DNA of 64,000 bases from Psychroflexus aurantiacus (lineage in GTDB: Bacteria > Bacteroidota > Bacteroidia > Flavobacteriales > Flavobacteriaceae). The position numbers and the translations under genes are program-made. The DNA is taken from contig NZ_JAAIKD010000003.1 in the NCBI RefSeq assembly GCF_010820555.1, forward strand, positions 62,001-126,000, given 5' to 3'. The notes beneath the pieces were generated by a model. It saw nothing but the letters and a program-made list of their open reading frames with translations. It searched no databases and had not been told where the DNA came from. Below are positions 47,213-55,380 of this stretch, in pieces (position 1 is the stretch's first letter; every line of letters begins with the position of its first letter).

Positions 47213-47457
47213 ACATGGTTACTATAAAAAGTGGGTGCTAGAGTTATTTTTAGGTACCGTATAGCTACCTTTTTGGAGAGAAAAAGTTGACAATTTGACT
47301 AATGGAAGAAAACAGAGAAATTCAAAAACTATTGCAAATAAAAAAGCCCTTCCTGTTGGGAAAGACTTCTAGCGGTTTATAATTCTAAACCTAAGAATGC
47401 TTTGACACATTCACAACACAACTTCTTAAAGAATTTTCACTTTCGTGGAAATTAAAG

Positions 47458-47531
47458 CGGTCTGGACGAGACTCGAACTCGCGACCCCCTGCGTGACAGG
47501 CAGGTATTCTAACCAACTGAACTACCAGACC
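47458..47531 (-). tRNA. tRNA-Asp (anticodon GTC)
   Basis: 74 bases on the minus strand. Acceptor GGTCTGG/CCAGACC with discriminator G, anticodon stem CCTGC/GCAGG around loop CTGTCAC with anticodon GTC, T arm with TTCGAGT. CCA is not encoded. Confidence 0.97.
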
Positions 47532-47549
47532 GTTGCTTAATTGCGAGTG

Positions 47550-47580
47550 CAAATATAAACCCAATTTTTAATTACACAAA
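47550..47580 (-). promoter_or_regulatory. Consensus Bacteroidota promoter for tRNA-Asp
   Basis: On the minus strand TTTG (47577-47580), exactly 19 bases, TATATTTG (47550-47557): a perfect consensus, 18 bases before the tRNA. Confidence 0.85.
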
Positions 47581-47615
47581 CATGTTTGAGGAAAATAATT
47601 CAACAAAAAAAGCCT

Positions 47616-48548
47616 TTAAGACTTTAGCTTCTGTTTTTCAACTAAGTAAGCCGATAATATTTTTTCAAAATCTCCGCGGATGTCTGCTTCTACGTATCTT
47701 ATCCTGTATTTGGCACATATCAGCTTCACTTCCCGGATGAATTCTGTCATCTGTTCAGTGTATGCTTTCTGAATCTGATGCGTGTGTAAATCGATTTTGA
47801 CTCCGGTCTCCATATCAAAAAATCGCTTGGGTGTTTCATCGAATTCAAAATTGACTTCCGTTTTATGATCCAGGGTGTGAAACAGGACCACCTGATGCTT
47901 ATTGTATTTGAGATGTCTCAAGGCTTCAAACAGATCGGCACGAGGCAATTCCGGCTGCAGCAGGTCGGTAAAAAGAAAAATCAGGGAACGCCGTTTTAGC
48001 TTTTCAGCGATTTCATGCAGGAATTGATAGGTGTTGGTCTTTAAACCTGGCTGAGGAGTATTGATGCATTCTTCAAGTGCATTGTAAATCCTGTTGTAAT
48101 GCAGACCACTCCCCTTTTCTGTGGCCTGAAACCTGAGTCCCTCATCATAAACAGTCAATCCCACAGCATCGCGCTGTTTGTTGAGCAGTTGCATAATAGC
48201 CGCTATGGAGAGGGCAGAAAAGCTCAGCTTATCCAGCTGAGTCAAGGAAGGTGAAACCACTTCGGGATAATACATGGACGCCGACTGGTCCAGGATAAAA
48301 TGACACCTCAGGTTGGTCTCCTCTTCATAGGTTTTGGTGTAGAGCTTGTCGGTTTTGGCATAAAGCTTCCAGTCTATATGCCTGGTGCTTTCTCCTGTAT
48401 TGTAGAGTTTATGCTCTGCAAATTCAGAAGAATACCCGTGAAAGGGGCTTTTATGAATTCCCGAAATAAAGCCCTCGACCACCTGTGAGGCCAGCAAAGG
48501 AAGATTGGTCAGTTTAGATTCGCGAAGAACTCTCTGGATATCCATCAT
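47616..48548 (-). CDS. DUF58 domain protein (MoxR-associated type)
   Basis: 310 residues. GYSSEFAEHKLYNTGESTRHIDWKLYAKTDKLYTKTYEEE contains the DUF58 signature (HIDWKLYAKTDKLY, near residue 58), followed by a von Willebrand A-like part with a MIDAS-type DQSASM (near 88-93). Such proteins are usually encoded next to MoxR ATPases and Bat proteins and are thought to act in complex assembly or stress. Here the MoxR gene is not in view. Two ATGs lie in tandem at the start. Function inferred from family only. Confidence 0.9.
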   Translation of the reverse strand: MMDIQRVLRESKLTNLPLLASQVVEGFISGIHKSPFHGYSSEFAEHKLYNTGESTRHIDWKLYAKTDKLYTKTYEEETNLRCHFILDQSASMYYPEVVSPSLTQLDKLSFSALSIAAIMQLLNKQRDAVGLTVYDEGLRFQATEKGSGLHYNRIYNALEECINTPQPGLKTNTYQFLHEIAEKLKRRSLIFLFTDLLQPELPRADLFEALRHLKYNKHQVVLFHTLDHKTEVNFEFDETPKRFFDMETGVKIDLHTHQIQKAYTEQMTEFIREVKLICAKYRIRYVEADIRGDFEKILSAYLVEKQKLKS

Positions 48549-48554
48549 ATGTAC

Positions 48555-48588
48555 TCATAAAAAAGGCCTGGTCGTGAACCAAGCCTTT
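48555..48588 (-). terminator. Terminator of trxA
   Basis: AAAGGC/GCCTTT (48562-48567/48583-48588) plus TGGT/ACCA with one mismatch; on the minus strand a T run follows. Confidence 0.8.
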
Positions 48589-48612
48589 AAATGTAATTCT
48601 CTTTATTATTAA

Positions 48613-48930
48613 TTACAGGGCGCTATCAATAGCTTCCTTGTAAGTTTCTTTTTGAGCAACACCAACCTGACGATTCACCAGTTCTCCATTTTTAAATAAA
48701 AGAACCGTAGGTATATTTCTGACGCCAAACTTAGCTGCAAATTCTTGGTTTTGATCAACATCCATTTTCGCAATAACGGCTTTACCTTCATATTCAGTGC
48801 TCAATTCATCAATAATTGGGCCTACCATTCTGCAGGGTCCACACCAGGCTGCCCAGAAGTCAACCAGCACGGGTTTGTCGCTTTCTAAAACTTTTTCTTG
48901 AAAATCTTTATCTGTTATTTCTAATGCCAT
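48613..48930 (-). CDS. trxA: Thioredoxin
   Basis: 105 residues, normal length. Active site WCGPC with Cys30 and Cys33 in FWAAWCGPCRM, cis-Pro in RNIPTVLLF. General cytoplasmic disulfide reductase, reduced by thioredoxin reductase. Own -7 box and terminator, so a single-gene unit. Confidence 0.97.
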   Translation of the reverse strand: MALEITDKDFQEKVLESDKPVLVDFWAAWCGPCRMVGPIIDELSTEYEGKAVIAKMDVDQNQEFAAKFGVRNIPTVLLFKNGELVNRQVGVAQKETYKEAIDSAL

Positions 48931-48946
48931 AATTATATGTTTTATA

Positions 48947-48954
48947 CAAAATTA
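48947..48954 (-). promoter_or_regulatory. -7 promoter element for trxA
   Basis: Minus-strand TAATTTTG matches TANNTTTG, 16 bases before the ATG. Confidence 0.5.
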
Positions 48955-49023
48955 GCTTTTGTGTTGGAATATTGAACTTAATTATATCTTAATTAATCTT
49001 ATTTAAGACTCTATAAGGCTTAT

Positions 49024-49584
49024 TTAATAAGTCCGCCACTTGATATTGCACCCCATGCTCGGTTTTTGAAGCTTAGAAACTGCTCTGTTGTTCAATAAAG
49101 CATCCAGGGCTTCTCTTATACTTCTACCAGAAGTTGGAATGCCGTTTTTAGGTCTTGAATCGTCCAGCTGTCCCCTGTACACCAACCGCAAAGCTTCATC
49201 AAATACAAAGAAATCTGGCGTACAGGCCGCCTGATAAGCTCTTGCCACGTCCTGAGTTTCATCGTATAAGTAAGGAAAGGGGTAATTGAGCTGTCTTGCC
49301 GCCTTAAACATCTCCTCCGGATGATCCAGCGGATAGGCTTTTACATCATTACTTGAAATGGCTACAAAGCCGAATCCAAGTATTCTGTAATCATTAGCCA
49401 GCCTCACAATCTCTTCATTCACATGTTTTACATAAGGACAATGGTTGGAAATAAACATAATTACAGTTCCTTTCTCGCCTTTGAGCTGGTCAAGTGAATA
49501 CACAGCTCTGGATATAGAATCCGGGAGTTCAAAATTTGGAGCTTTGGTTCCAAGATCCAGCATACTGGATGAGGTTAATGCCAT
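49024..49584 (-). CDS. Thioredoxin-like (AhpC/TSA-type) protein
   Basis: 186 residues with the redoxin fold: LGTKAPNFELPD, then GTVIMFISNHCPYVKHVNEEI with a single Cys in NHCPYVK where thioredoxins have CxxC, then GFVAISSNDVKAYP and ACTPDFFVFD. This NHCPYVK subgroup is widespread and uncharacterised; a peroxiredoxin- or thiol-redox role is inferred. No signal peptide. A -7 box lies 20 bases upstream. Confidence 0.88.
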   Translation of the reverse strand: MALTSSSMLDLGTKAPNFELPDSISRAVYSLDQLKGEKGTVIMFISNHCPYVKHVNEEIVRLANDYRILGFGFVAISSNDVKAYPLDHPEEMFKAARQLNYPFPYLYDETQDVARAYQAACTPDFFVFDEALRLVYRGQLDDSRPKNGIPTSGRSIREALDALLNNRAVSKLQKPSMGCNIKWRTY

Positions 49585-49604
49585 GTTGTTGTTATTAGGT
49601 CAGT

Positions 49605-49612
49605 CAAATTTA
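49605..49612 (-). promoter_or_regulatory. -7 promoter element for the thioredoxin-like gene
   Basis: Minus-strand TAAATTTG matches TANNTTTG, 20 bases before the ATG at 49584; it lies inside the T tract of the yajC terminator. Confidence 0.45.
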
Positions 49613-49644
49613 AATAAAAAAAGCTATCGAATACCGATAGCTTT
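49613..49644 (-). terminator. Terminator of DUF1573-yajC
   Basis: AAAGCTATCG (49620-49629) pairs perfectly with CGATAGCTTT (49635-49644) around a 5-base loop, with T run on the minus strand. Confidence 0.88.
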
Positions 49645-49670
49645 AAAATCCTGTTATTTTCAAAAAAAAA

Positions 49671-49976
49671 CTATTTTTTTTCTGATTTGGTATCTTTCGC
49701 CGGAGCGTTTACTTTTTCAGTAAGCTCATAGGATAAAGAAGACTTGTCGAAGGTCATTTTACCAGCGCCCGTCTCCAGGATCACAGCATCAAGCTTTTCG
49801 CTCATGTCTGCGACTTTCCCATGCAAACCACTTTTGGTAACTACTTTATCTCCACGTTTTATCGATTCAATAAAATTCTTTTCTTTTTTCTGTTTTTTCA
49901 TCTGAGGCCTTATCATAAAAAAATAAAGCACAACAAATATTAAAACTAACGGTAATAAACTTCCTAATTGATCCAT
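49671..49976 (-). CDS. yajC: Preprotein translocase subunit YajC
   Basis: 101 residues, one N-terminal membrane helix (LLPLVLIFVVLYFFMIRPQ) followed by the diagnostic MIRPQMKKQKKEK and GDKVVTKSGLHGKV. It associates with SecDF at the Sec translocon. It follows the DUF1573 gene by 3 bases and ends before a strong terminator. Confidence 0.96.
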   Translation of the reverse strand: MDQLGSLLPLVLIFVVLYFFMIRPQMKKQKKEKNFIESIKRGDKVVTKSGLHGKVADMSEKLDAVILETGAGKMTFDKSSLSYELTEKVNAPAKDTKSEKK

Positions 49977-49979
49977 GTG

Positions 49980-50456
49980 TTATTGTCTTACTGGGGATCC
50001 AGCGTTACTATTTTGAGGATTCACGAAAGCCTTTATTCTGATCGTTTCTCTTCCAGACTCAGTGTTAGCAACTATTCTAACCGCTTTCATTTGCTGGTTT
50101 GGTTTGCCTCTGGTGTTAAATTTAACCAGCATCTCTCCTTTTTCTCCAGGAGCGATAGCACCCTCCGTCCAGGTTGGTACCGTACAGCCACAACTTGCAG
50201 TAGCATCAGAAACGATAAGTGGAGCATTACCTGTATTGGTAAAGACGAAGGTATGTTCTACGATTTCACCTTCTTCCACAGTACCAAAATCATGCATTTC
50301 TTCATCGAATTTCATCACTGGAAATTCTTCTGCTTTGGCATCGCGCTGCTCTGCTATCTCTTTCTTGGATTCGTCTACTTTGTCGGCAGCTTTATTTTTA
50401 CAAGCTGATAACGACAATGTTGCTATGGCAACTAAAGCTAACATTAACTTTTTCAT
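49980..50456 (-). CDS. DUF1573 lipoprotein
   Basis: 158 residues from the ATG at 50456 (the in-frame TTG at 50465 is upstream of the normal MKK start). Lipoprotein signal ends LSLSAC (Cys19), then a helical charged spacer and a DUF1573 immunoglobulin-like domain with FDFGTVEEGE-type start (HDFGTVEEGEIVEHTF), ASCGCTVPTW and KGEMLVKFN. Function unknown; common next to yajC in Bacteroidota. Own -7 box. Confidence 0.93.
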   Translation of the reverse strand: MKKLMLALVAIATLSLSACKNKAADKVDESKKEIAEQRDAKAEEFPVMKFDEEMHDFGTVEEGEIVEHTFVFTNTGNAPLIVSDATASCGCTVPTWTEGAIAPGEKGEMLVKFNTRGKPNQQMKAVRIVANTESGRETIRIKAFVNPQNSNAGSPVRQ

Positions 50457-50478
50457 GTGTAACAATTTTAATTTAATT

Positions 50479-50486
50479 CAAAAATA
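50479..50486 (-). promoter_or_regulatory. -7 promoter element for DUF1573-yajC
   Basis: Minus-strand TATTTTTG matches TANNTTTG, 22 bases before the ATG. Confidence 0.5.
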
Positions 50487-50501
50487 TGACAATTTAGGGA
50501 A

Positions 50502-51443
50502 TTACATTAAGCCTCTGCCGACTTTATTAATTTTTCCATTGGATTGGTATTCTTTGGACACCGTATCCAAAACGCCATTTATAAATGTACTGCTTTTGGG
50601 GGTGCTGTATTCCTTGGCCAGCTCCAAATATTCATTGATGGTTACTCTTACAGGAATAGACGGGAATTTGATAAATTCACACAAAGCCATTTTTATAAGA
50701 ATGCTGTCAATTTCAGCAATCCGGTCCTGATCCCAGTTGGGGGTTTTGTTTTTTGTGATTTCAGAAAACTGTTCATCCGCAAGTAGCGTTTTAGTGAATA
50801 GCTCTCTGGCAAAATTTTCGTCTTCCACATTTTTGTAAAGACGCGGAATGTTTAACACCTCGTCGCTTTCTTTCTGCTTCTGAAGAAACTTGAGCAAGGT
50901 GGTATTCACAATGGGAAAATCATCTATCCAGGTTAAATTGTGATCTTCGTAATAATCATACAGATCATCATTCGGGGCAATGATTTTTTTGAAAATGTCC
51001 ACGACAAATTCCTTGTCTTCCTTAAAACTGCTGGTTTCCGTAAAGATATAATCCGCGTAAAGATCGGATTCCAGGATTTTGTTCCAAATTAAAATCGGGT
51101 ATTCATCATCCTTGTACCAGTGGTTCAGCTTTTTACTTTCTATAAGCTCACTTAAAGCATTGGAGTCTGCAATTCTGTGAAGCAGCTGATTATTGATAAA
51201 CTTCTTATTGGGGTTTTTTTCTTCCTCTGTCGCCAGAAATTTCTTCTTCACAATCTTATAATAGTCTTCGGCATGACTTCTGACCTTAACCAAGAGCTCC
51301 AAATTGAGAAGAAACAGATTGTACATATCTTCTGTGCTCTTTTTCAGGAATTTCTCTTCAGCCTGCATGGAGTCCTTACTGCCCTGATGGAAAGCATACA
51401 AAGATTGCATCACTTTTGCACGAATATGTCTTCTTGTTAGCAT
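50502..51443 (-). CDS. nusB: Transcription antitermination factor NusB (long Bacteroidota form)
   Basis: 313 residues, more than twice E. coli NusB (139). The N-terminus LTRRHIRAKVMQSLYAFHQG is NusB-like; a long, mostly helical central insertion follows; and the C-terminal NusB core has DQDRIAEIDSILIKMAL, IPVRVTINEYLELAKEYSTPKSSTFINGVLD in conserved pieces. Together with NusE it binds boxA in rRNA leaders. The long form is usual in this phylum. Own -7 box. Confidence 0.93.
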   Translation of the reverse strand: MLTRRHIRAKVMQSLYAFHQGSKDSMQAEEKFLKKSTEDMYNLFLLNLELLVKVRSHAEDYYKIVKKKFLATEEEKNPNKKFINNQLLHRIADSNALSELIESKKLNHWYKDDEYPILIWNKILESDLYADYIFTETSSFKEDKEFVVDIFKKIIAPNDDLYDYYEDHNLTWIDDFPIVNTTLLKFLQKQKESDEVLNIPRLYKNVEDENFARELFTKTLLADEQFSEITKNKTPNWDQDRIAEIDSILIKMALCEFIKFPSIPVRVTINEYLELAKEYSTPKSSTFINGVLDTVSKEYQSNGKINKVGRGLM

Positions 51444-51466
51444 GTGTAGGTTATAGAAATTTAGCG

Positions 51467-51474
51467 CAAAAATA
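51467..51474 (-). promoter_or_regulatory. -7 promoter element for nusB
   Basis: Minus-strand TATTTTTG matches TANNTTTG, 23 bases before the ATG. Confidence 0.5.
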
Positions 51475-51598
51475 ATATTAAAAAGAAGAGTTAGAAGCCT
51501 ATTTTGGTTTTTTTAAAAACAAAATGAAATAAGCCCGCATCCTCAGGGTTCAGATATTTAAACTTTTGTTATATCAAAGGGCTATCCAGTCTTTTGAT

Positions 51599-51606
51599 TA
51601 CATTTG
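51599..51606 (+). promoter_or_regulatory. -7 promoter element for the ABC exporter gene
   Basis: TACATTTG matches TANNTTTG and covers the in-frame TTG at 51604, so translation should start at the ATG at 51628. Confidence 0.55.
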
Positions 51607-51627
51607 CAACTTCAAAAAGAAACGTGG

Positions 51628-53388
51628 ATGAAGGCTCTTCTTAGTCTAAATAAATACTTATACAAGTACCGAGGCAGATTGGTTCTCGGTTTTATCATCA
51701 CTATAGGCGCACGGGTGTTTTCTGTCTTCACTCCCCAGCTTATCAGCGACTCCACCACGGCTATAGAACAATATGTGAATGGTGAAATCACCAGTGTCGC
51801 AGAAGTCAAAGAAGAATTACTCATCAATATAGGCCTTATCATGGGTGCTGTTTTAGCTTCTGCCATCCTCACCTTCCTGATGCGCCAAACCTTTATTGTC
51901 GTTTCCAGATTTATTGAATACGATTTAAAAAATGAGGTTTATACCCAGTATCAGAATTTGTCCCTGGATTTTTATAAACGAAACCGAACCGGTGATCTGA
52001 TGAACCGGATCTCTGAAGATGTATCCAAAGTAAGAATGTATTTAGGCCCGGCCCTGATGTATGGTGTACAAACGCTAACGCTTTTTGTGGTCGTGATTTA
52101 TTTTATGATAGAAGCCGCTCCCATGCTTACCCTATATACCCTGGTGCCCTTTCCTATACTTTCGTTTGCCATTTATAAACTGAGCGTCGCCATCAACAAA
52201 AGAAGTGCAGAAATACAGCAGTTCCTTTCCCGACTTAACACTTATACTCAGGAGAGTTTTAGCGGAATTGCTGTGATTAAATCCTACGGAATCTTAGGCC
52301 GTTTCAATTCTGATTTTGTGGAATTGTCCAATCAGAGCAAGGAGAAAAATATCAGCCTGGTTAGAGTGGAAGCCTTTTTCTTCCCGCTCATGATTTTATT
52401 GATTGGGTTTAGTAACTTATTTGTGATTTACTTTGGCGGAATGCAGTACATCGATGGCAAAATAGAAAGCGTAGGGGTTATTGTGGAATTCTTGCTTTAC
52501 GTGAACATGCTGACCTGGCCGGTAGCTTCTGTAGGCTGGATTACATCTATGGTACAACAGGCTGAAGCCTCGCAGGAACGCATCAATGAATTTTTGAGTG
52601 AAACGCCAAATGTCAAAAACCATTCGCCGAATTCTTCTGAAGACATCAAAGGAGAAATCGAATTTAAAAATGTGAGTTTCACTTACGAAGACACCAATAT
52701 TGTAGCCTTAAAGAATATATCCTTTAAAGTGAACAAAGGGGAAACCCTGGCCGTCATGGGCAAAACGGGATCCGGAAAATCTACGATCCTGGAATTGATT
52801 GGGCGCCTATACGATGTGGACGAAGGTGAAATTTTAATCGACGGCAAACCTATTGAAAGCTATAATTTGAATGGATTGAGGCAGCAATTGGGCTACGTTC
52901 CTCAGGATGCTTTTCTGTTCAGCAGCTCCATACGAGACAATATAAAGTTCGGGAAGGCCGATGCTACCGAAGAAGACATCATCAATGCAGCCAAAAACGC
53001 AGCTGTTCATAAAAACATCATTGAATTCAGCAAAGGCTATGATACCGTCCTGGGAGAGCGAGGGATCACGCTTTCCGGAGGTCAGAAACAACGGGTTTCC
53101 ATAGCCAGGGCCATCATTAAAGATCCGCAAATCGTCTTGTTCGACGATTGTCTGTCTGCCGTGGATACAGAAACAGAAGAAGAAATATTCAGTAAACTGA
53201 ACAAAATCTCCGACAATAAAACCTCAGTCGTTGTCAGTCACCGTGCCTCTTCAGCCAAAAATGCCGACCACATCATCATACTGGATGAAGGTAAAATTAA
53301 AGAAGAAGGCACGCACACGGAACTTATCGATCAAAAGGGTTACTATAAAGACCTGTATCAAAAACAACTTTCAGAAAAAGAAAATTGA
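51628..53388 (+). CDS. ABC exporter, fused permease and ATPase (MsbA/multidrug type)
   Basis: 586 residues: six membrane helices in the first ~320, then the ATPase with Walker A GKTGSGKST, signature LSGGQKQRVSIARAI and Walker B QIVLFDDCLSAVDTE. Works as homodimer or heterodimer to export lipids, drugs or peptides; substrate unknown. The Walker B acidic residue is followed by Asp-Cys (FDDC) rather than the usual Glu-containing DE, i.e. the catalytic Glu position is Asp, which can mark the degenerate partner of a heterodimer. No second half-transporter is adjacent. Confidence 0.92.
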   Translation: MKALLSLNKYLYKYRGRLVLGFIITIGARVFSVFTPQLISDSTTAIEQYVNGEITSVAEVKEELLINIGLIMGAVLASAILTFLMRQTFIVVSRFIEYDLKNEVYTQYQNLSLDFYKRNRTGDLMNRISEDVSKVRMYLGPALMYGVQTLTLFVVVIYFMIEAAPMLTLYTLVPFPILSFAIYKLSVAINKRSAEIQQFLSRLNTYTQESFSGIAVIKSYGILGRFNSDFVELSNQSKEKNISLVRVEAFFFPLMILLIGFSNLFVIYFGGMQYIDGKIESVGVIVEFLLYVNMLTWPVASVGWITSMVQQAEASQERINEFLSETPNVKNHSPNSSEDIKGEIEFKNVSFTYEDTNIVALKNISFKVNKGETLAVMGKTGSGKSTILELIGRLYDVDEGEILIDGKPIESYNLNGLRQQLGYVPQDAFLFSSSIRDNIKFGKADATEEDIINAAKNAAVHKNIIEFSKGYDTVLGERGITLSGGQKQRVSIARAIIKDPQIVLFDDCLSAVDTETEEEIFSKLNKISDNKTSVVVSHRASSAKNADHIIILDEGKIKEEGTHTELIDQKGYYKDLYQKQLSEKEN

Positions 53389-53463
53389 AAATTTATTTGC
53401 GTTTTTAATTTTTTTTAAGACTTTTGAACAAACCTTATATTAATCTTATTTAACAAACGTATT

Positions 53464-53859
53464 ATGAGTGACCAAGGACCGATGAAGAACGAAGACATTT
53501 TCTCGAAAGTAATAAGAGCAGGAAGAAGAACTTACTTTTTTGATGTTAGATCTACCAAGGCAGATGATTATTATCTAACGATAACCGAGAGTAAAAAATT
53601 CACCAACGATGACGGGTCTTTTTTTTACAGAAAACATAAGATTTACCTGTACAAAGAAGATTTCGAAAACTTCAAGGAAGCCTTGGATGAAACCACCAAC
53701 TTTATCATTGATAACAAAGGAGAGGAAGTCATAAGCGATCGTCATCAAAAAGACTTTACAAAACCTTCGGAAGCGGACTCTGAGCACTCCACTCAACCCG
53801 AACCTGTAGCCAAGACAAGCGCTGCAGCCTTTACCAACATAAGTTTTGATGATATTTAG
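53464..53859 (+). CDS. DUF3276 family (PUR-alpha-like) protein
   Basis: 131 residues. DIFSKVIRAGRRTYFFDVRSTKADDYYLTITESKK contains the bacterial PUR domain signature (RAGRRTYFFDVR, near residues 19-30), ending at FKEALDETTNFI. The tail (~90-131) is Ser/Pro/Glu-rich and disordered. PUR proteins bind single-stranded DNA or RNA; members from spirochetes are regulators. Role here unknown. A strong terminator follows. Confidence 0.9.
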   Translation: MSDQGPMKNEDIFSKVIRAGRRTYFFDVRSTKADDYYLTITESKKFTNDDGSFFYRKHKIYLYKEDFENFKEALDETTNFIIDNKGEEVISDRHQKDFTKPSEADSEHSTQPEPVAKTSAAAFTNISFDDI

Positions 53860-53880
53860 AGCATAGCTCCCCCCATAATC

Positions 53881-53918
53881 AACCCCCTAACACCTGCAGG
53901 TGTTAGGGGGTTTTTGTT
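53881..53918 (+). terminator. Terminator of the DUF3276 gene
   Basis: A perfect 32-base palindrome (53881-53912; half AACCCCCTAACACCTG) followed by TTT-G-TTTT. The stem can form to a minimal loop; it works in either orientation but only this gene ends here. Confidence 0.9.
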
Positions 53919-54073
53919 TTTTATATAGGTTTTCAGAAGCAAAATTCAGGGTCGTGTTTTTAACACATCAGTAGTGTGTTATAATAATAAAACATGTATA
54001 CTTTACTGAAATTGAGCTTTTTATGAATTAGAGTATATTTATTCTTAAATAAATTAACAAAAGTCATTTAAAA

Positions 54074-54585
54074 ATGAAAAAAATCACATTAATTCTAAGT
54101 CTGACTCTTCTAGGGCTAGTCTCCTGTACCCAAACCTAACAGATCAGGAAAAAGAGAACATCGAACAGGAAATCAAACAAGCCACCCAAGGCATTGCTGA
54201 TGCCGCTAATAATCTGGATACAGACTATTTCAGATCGGTATATTGGAATGACGACCAGGCTATTTTGATCGACCCTTCTTATGGAGTAGTTGATTATGAT
54301 ACCTACAAGGATGCCACTGAAGAAATGTACTCTGGCTTGGAAATGATCAACTTCATCAAGGATACCATCATGGTAAGAGTTATTGATGAAAATACAGCCT
54401 ATGCCGTATTTAAAGGAAGTGCAAAAGGCGAGGCAAAAAATGGAACGAAAATGGGAATCAATGATTTCTATGCTTCTATGGTCTCTGAGAAAGTAGATGT
54501 CCAGTGGAAAATCGCACACACCCATGAATCCTTTAAACAAGAAATGATGATGCCTTCTACTTCAGATTCTACAACTGTTGAATAA
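54074..54585 (+). pseudogene. SnoaL/DUF4440-like lipoprotein gene with a one-base frameshift
   Basis: The ATG at 54074 opens a lipoprotein signal (ILSLTLLGLVSC, Cys18) that stops after Thr21 at 54139. The -1 frame is open from the same spot (LTDQEKENIEQEIKQ) to 54585 and encodes ~150 residues of an NTF2/SnoaL-like domain (YFRSVYWNDDQAILIDP, then FYASMVSEKVDVQWKIAHTHESF). One extra A in CAAACC would join them as SCTQN-LTDQ. So this is either a fresh inactivating mutation or a sequence error. A terminator follows. Confidence 0.8.
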
Positions 54586-54607
54586 TATTGATTTGAAATC
54601 TTAATTT

Positions 54608-54645
54608 AACGCCTGTAAGTTTAAATTTACAGGCGTTTTTATTTT
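54608..54645 (+). terminator. Terminator of the SnoaL-like gene
   Basis: AACGCCTGTAA (54608-54618) pairs with TTACAGGCGTT (54627-54637), then TTTATTTT. It also lies at the 3' end of the convergent TonB-like gene. Confidence 0.88.
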
Positions 54646-54651
54646 GAAAAT

Positions 54652-55380
54652 CTAATTCGAAATTTTAAAGACAATAGGGAGCGAAAAAGTAACATCAATT
54701 GGATTCCCGCGTTGTCTGCCAGGTTTCATCCTGGGGAGTTTTTCGATCACTCGTCGACTTTCTTCTATAAGTTTAGGGTGAGGCGCTCTGGCGTTTATAA
54801 ACTCAGCTTCACCATTAGCTTTTATTTTGAAGGACGTATATATTCTATTTACACCTGATAATCCAAGATCTGAAGCCAGCCCCCTGTCAAATTCTTCATT
54901 GATGAAGGTTTTGAGCTGTTCGCTCATGCAGGATTTTCTCTGCTCGTTATCTTGGTATTGCTCACAGCCAGGAAAAATAGGAACGTCCTCTATAAATTCA
55001 AAGGCCATTTCTTTGATGGGTTCATCCTCAACCTTATCGATTTCATCGAGATCTAAGAAGACTGGTGTTGAGACTCGGTCCTCAGGCTCAGGTAGTTTTT
55101 CCTGAACTTCCGACTCATCTTCATCAATACTAAACTCTTCTGTGTCTGGTTTTGATTCTGGAATAGGCTTGAGTTTTTCCTCTGGAATCTTTACCACTGG
55201 CATTTCTTCATTATCCAAAAGGAGATAAGTTATGGTGTCTTGATCAGGAGTAGTTCGGGCTTCCGTTTTCCATTCCACCAAGATCAAAATACAGACAAGT
55301 GTTACTATTAGACCCATTTGAAAAAATAAGGTTTTCTTTCTATTCAGATTTTTACTTGGATATTTTTTGGGTTTCATCAT
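54652..55380 (-). CDS. TonB-like energy transducer protein
   Basis: 242 residues: cytoplasmic N-terminus, one membrane helix (~20-38, FQMGLIVTLVCILILVE), a Pro/Glu-rich spacer (IPESKPDTEEF, LPEPEDRVSTP) and a C-terminal TonB domain with RIYTSFKIKANGEAEFINAR and PRMKPGRQRGNPIDVTFSLPI in parts. It would couple the proton motive force to outer-membrane receptors, but no exbBD or TonB-dependent receptor is adjacent. Two tandem ATGs are possible starts. Divergent from the nos operon across a 509-base gap. Confidence 0.9.
   Translation of the reverse strand: MMKPKKYPSKNLNRKKTLFFQMGLIVTLVCILILVEWKTEARTTPDQDTITYLLLDNEEMPVVKIPEEKLKPIPESKPDTEEFSIDEDESEVQEKLPEPEDRVSTPVFLDLDEIDKVEDEPIKEMAFEFIEDVPIFPGCEQYQDNEQRKSCMSEQLKTFINEEFDRGLASDLGLSGVNRIYTSFKIKANGEAEFINARAPHPKLIEESRRVIEKLPRMKPGRQRGNPIDVTFSLPIVFKISN

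Noticed and set aside
54128-54140. Programmed -1 ribosomal frameshift joining the two parts of the lipoprotein gene
   Set aside because: The heptamer C-CCA-AAC is present but in the wrong frame relative to the initiating ATG, and no pseudoknot or stem is obvious after it; a simple one-base deletion explains it better.
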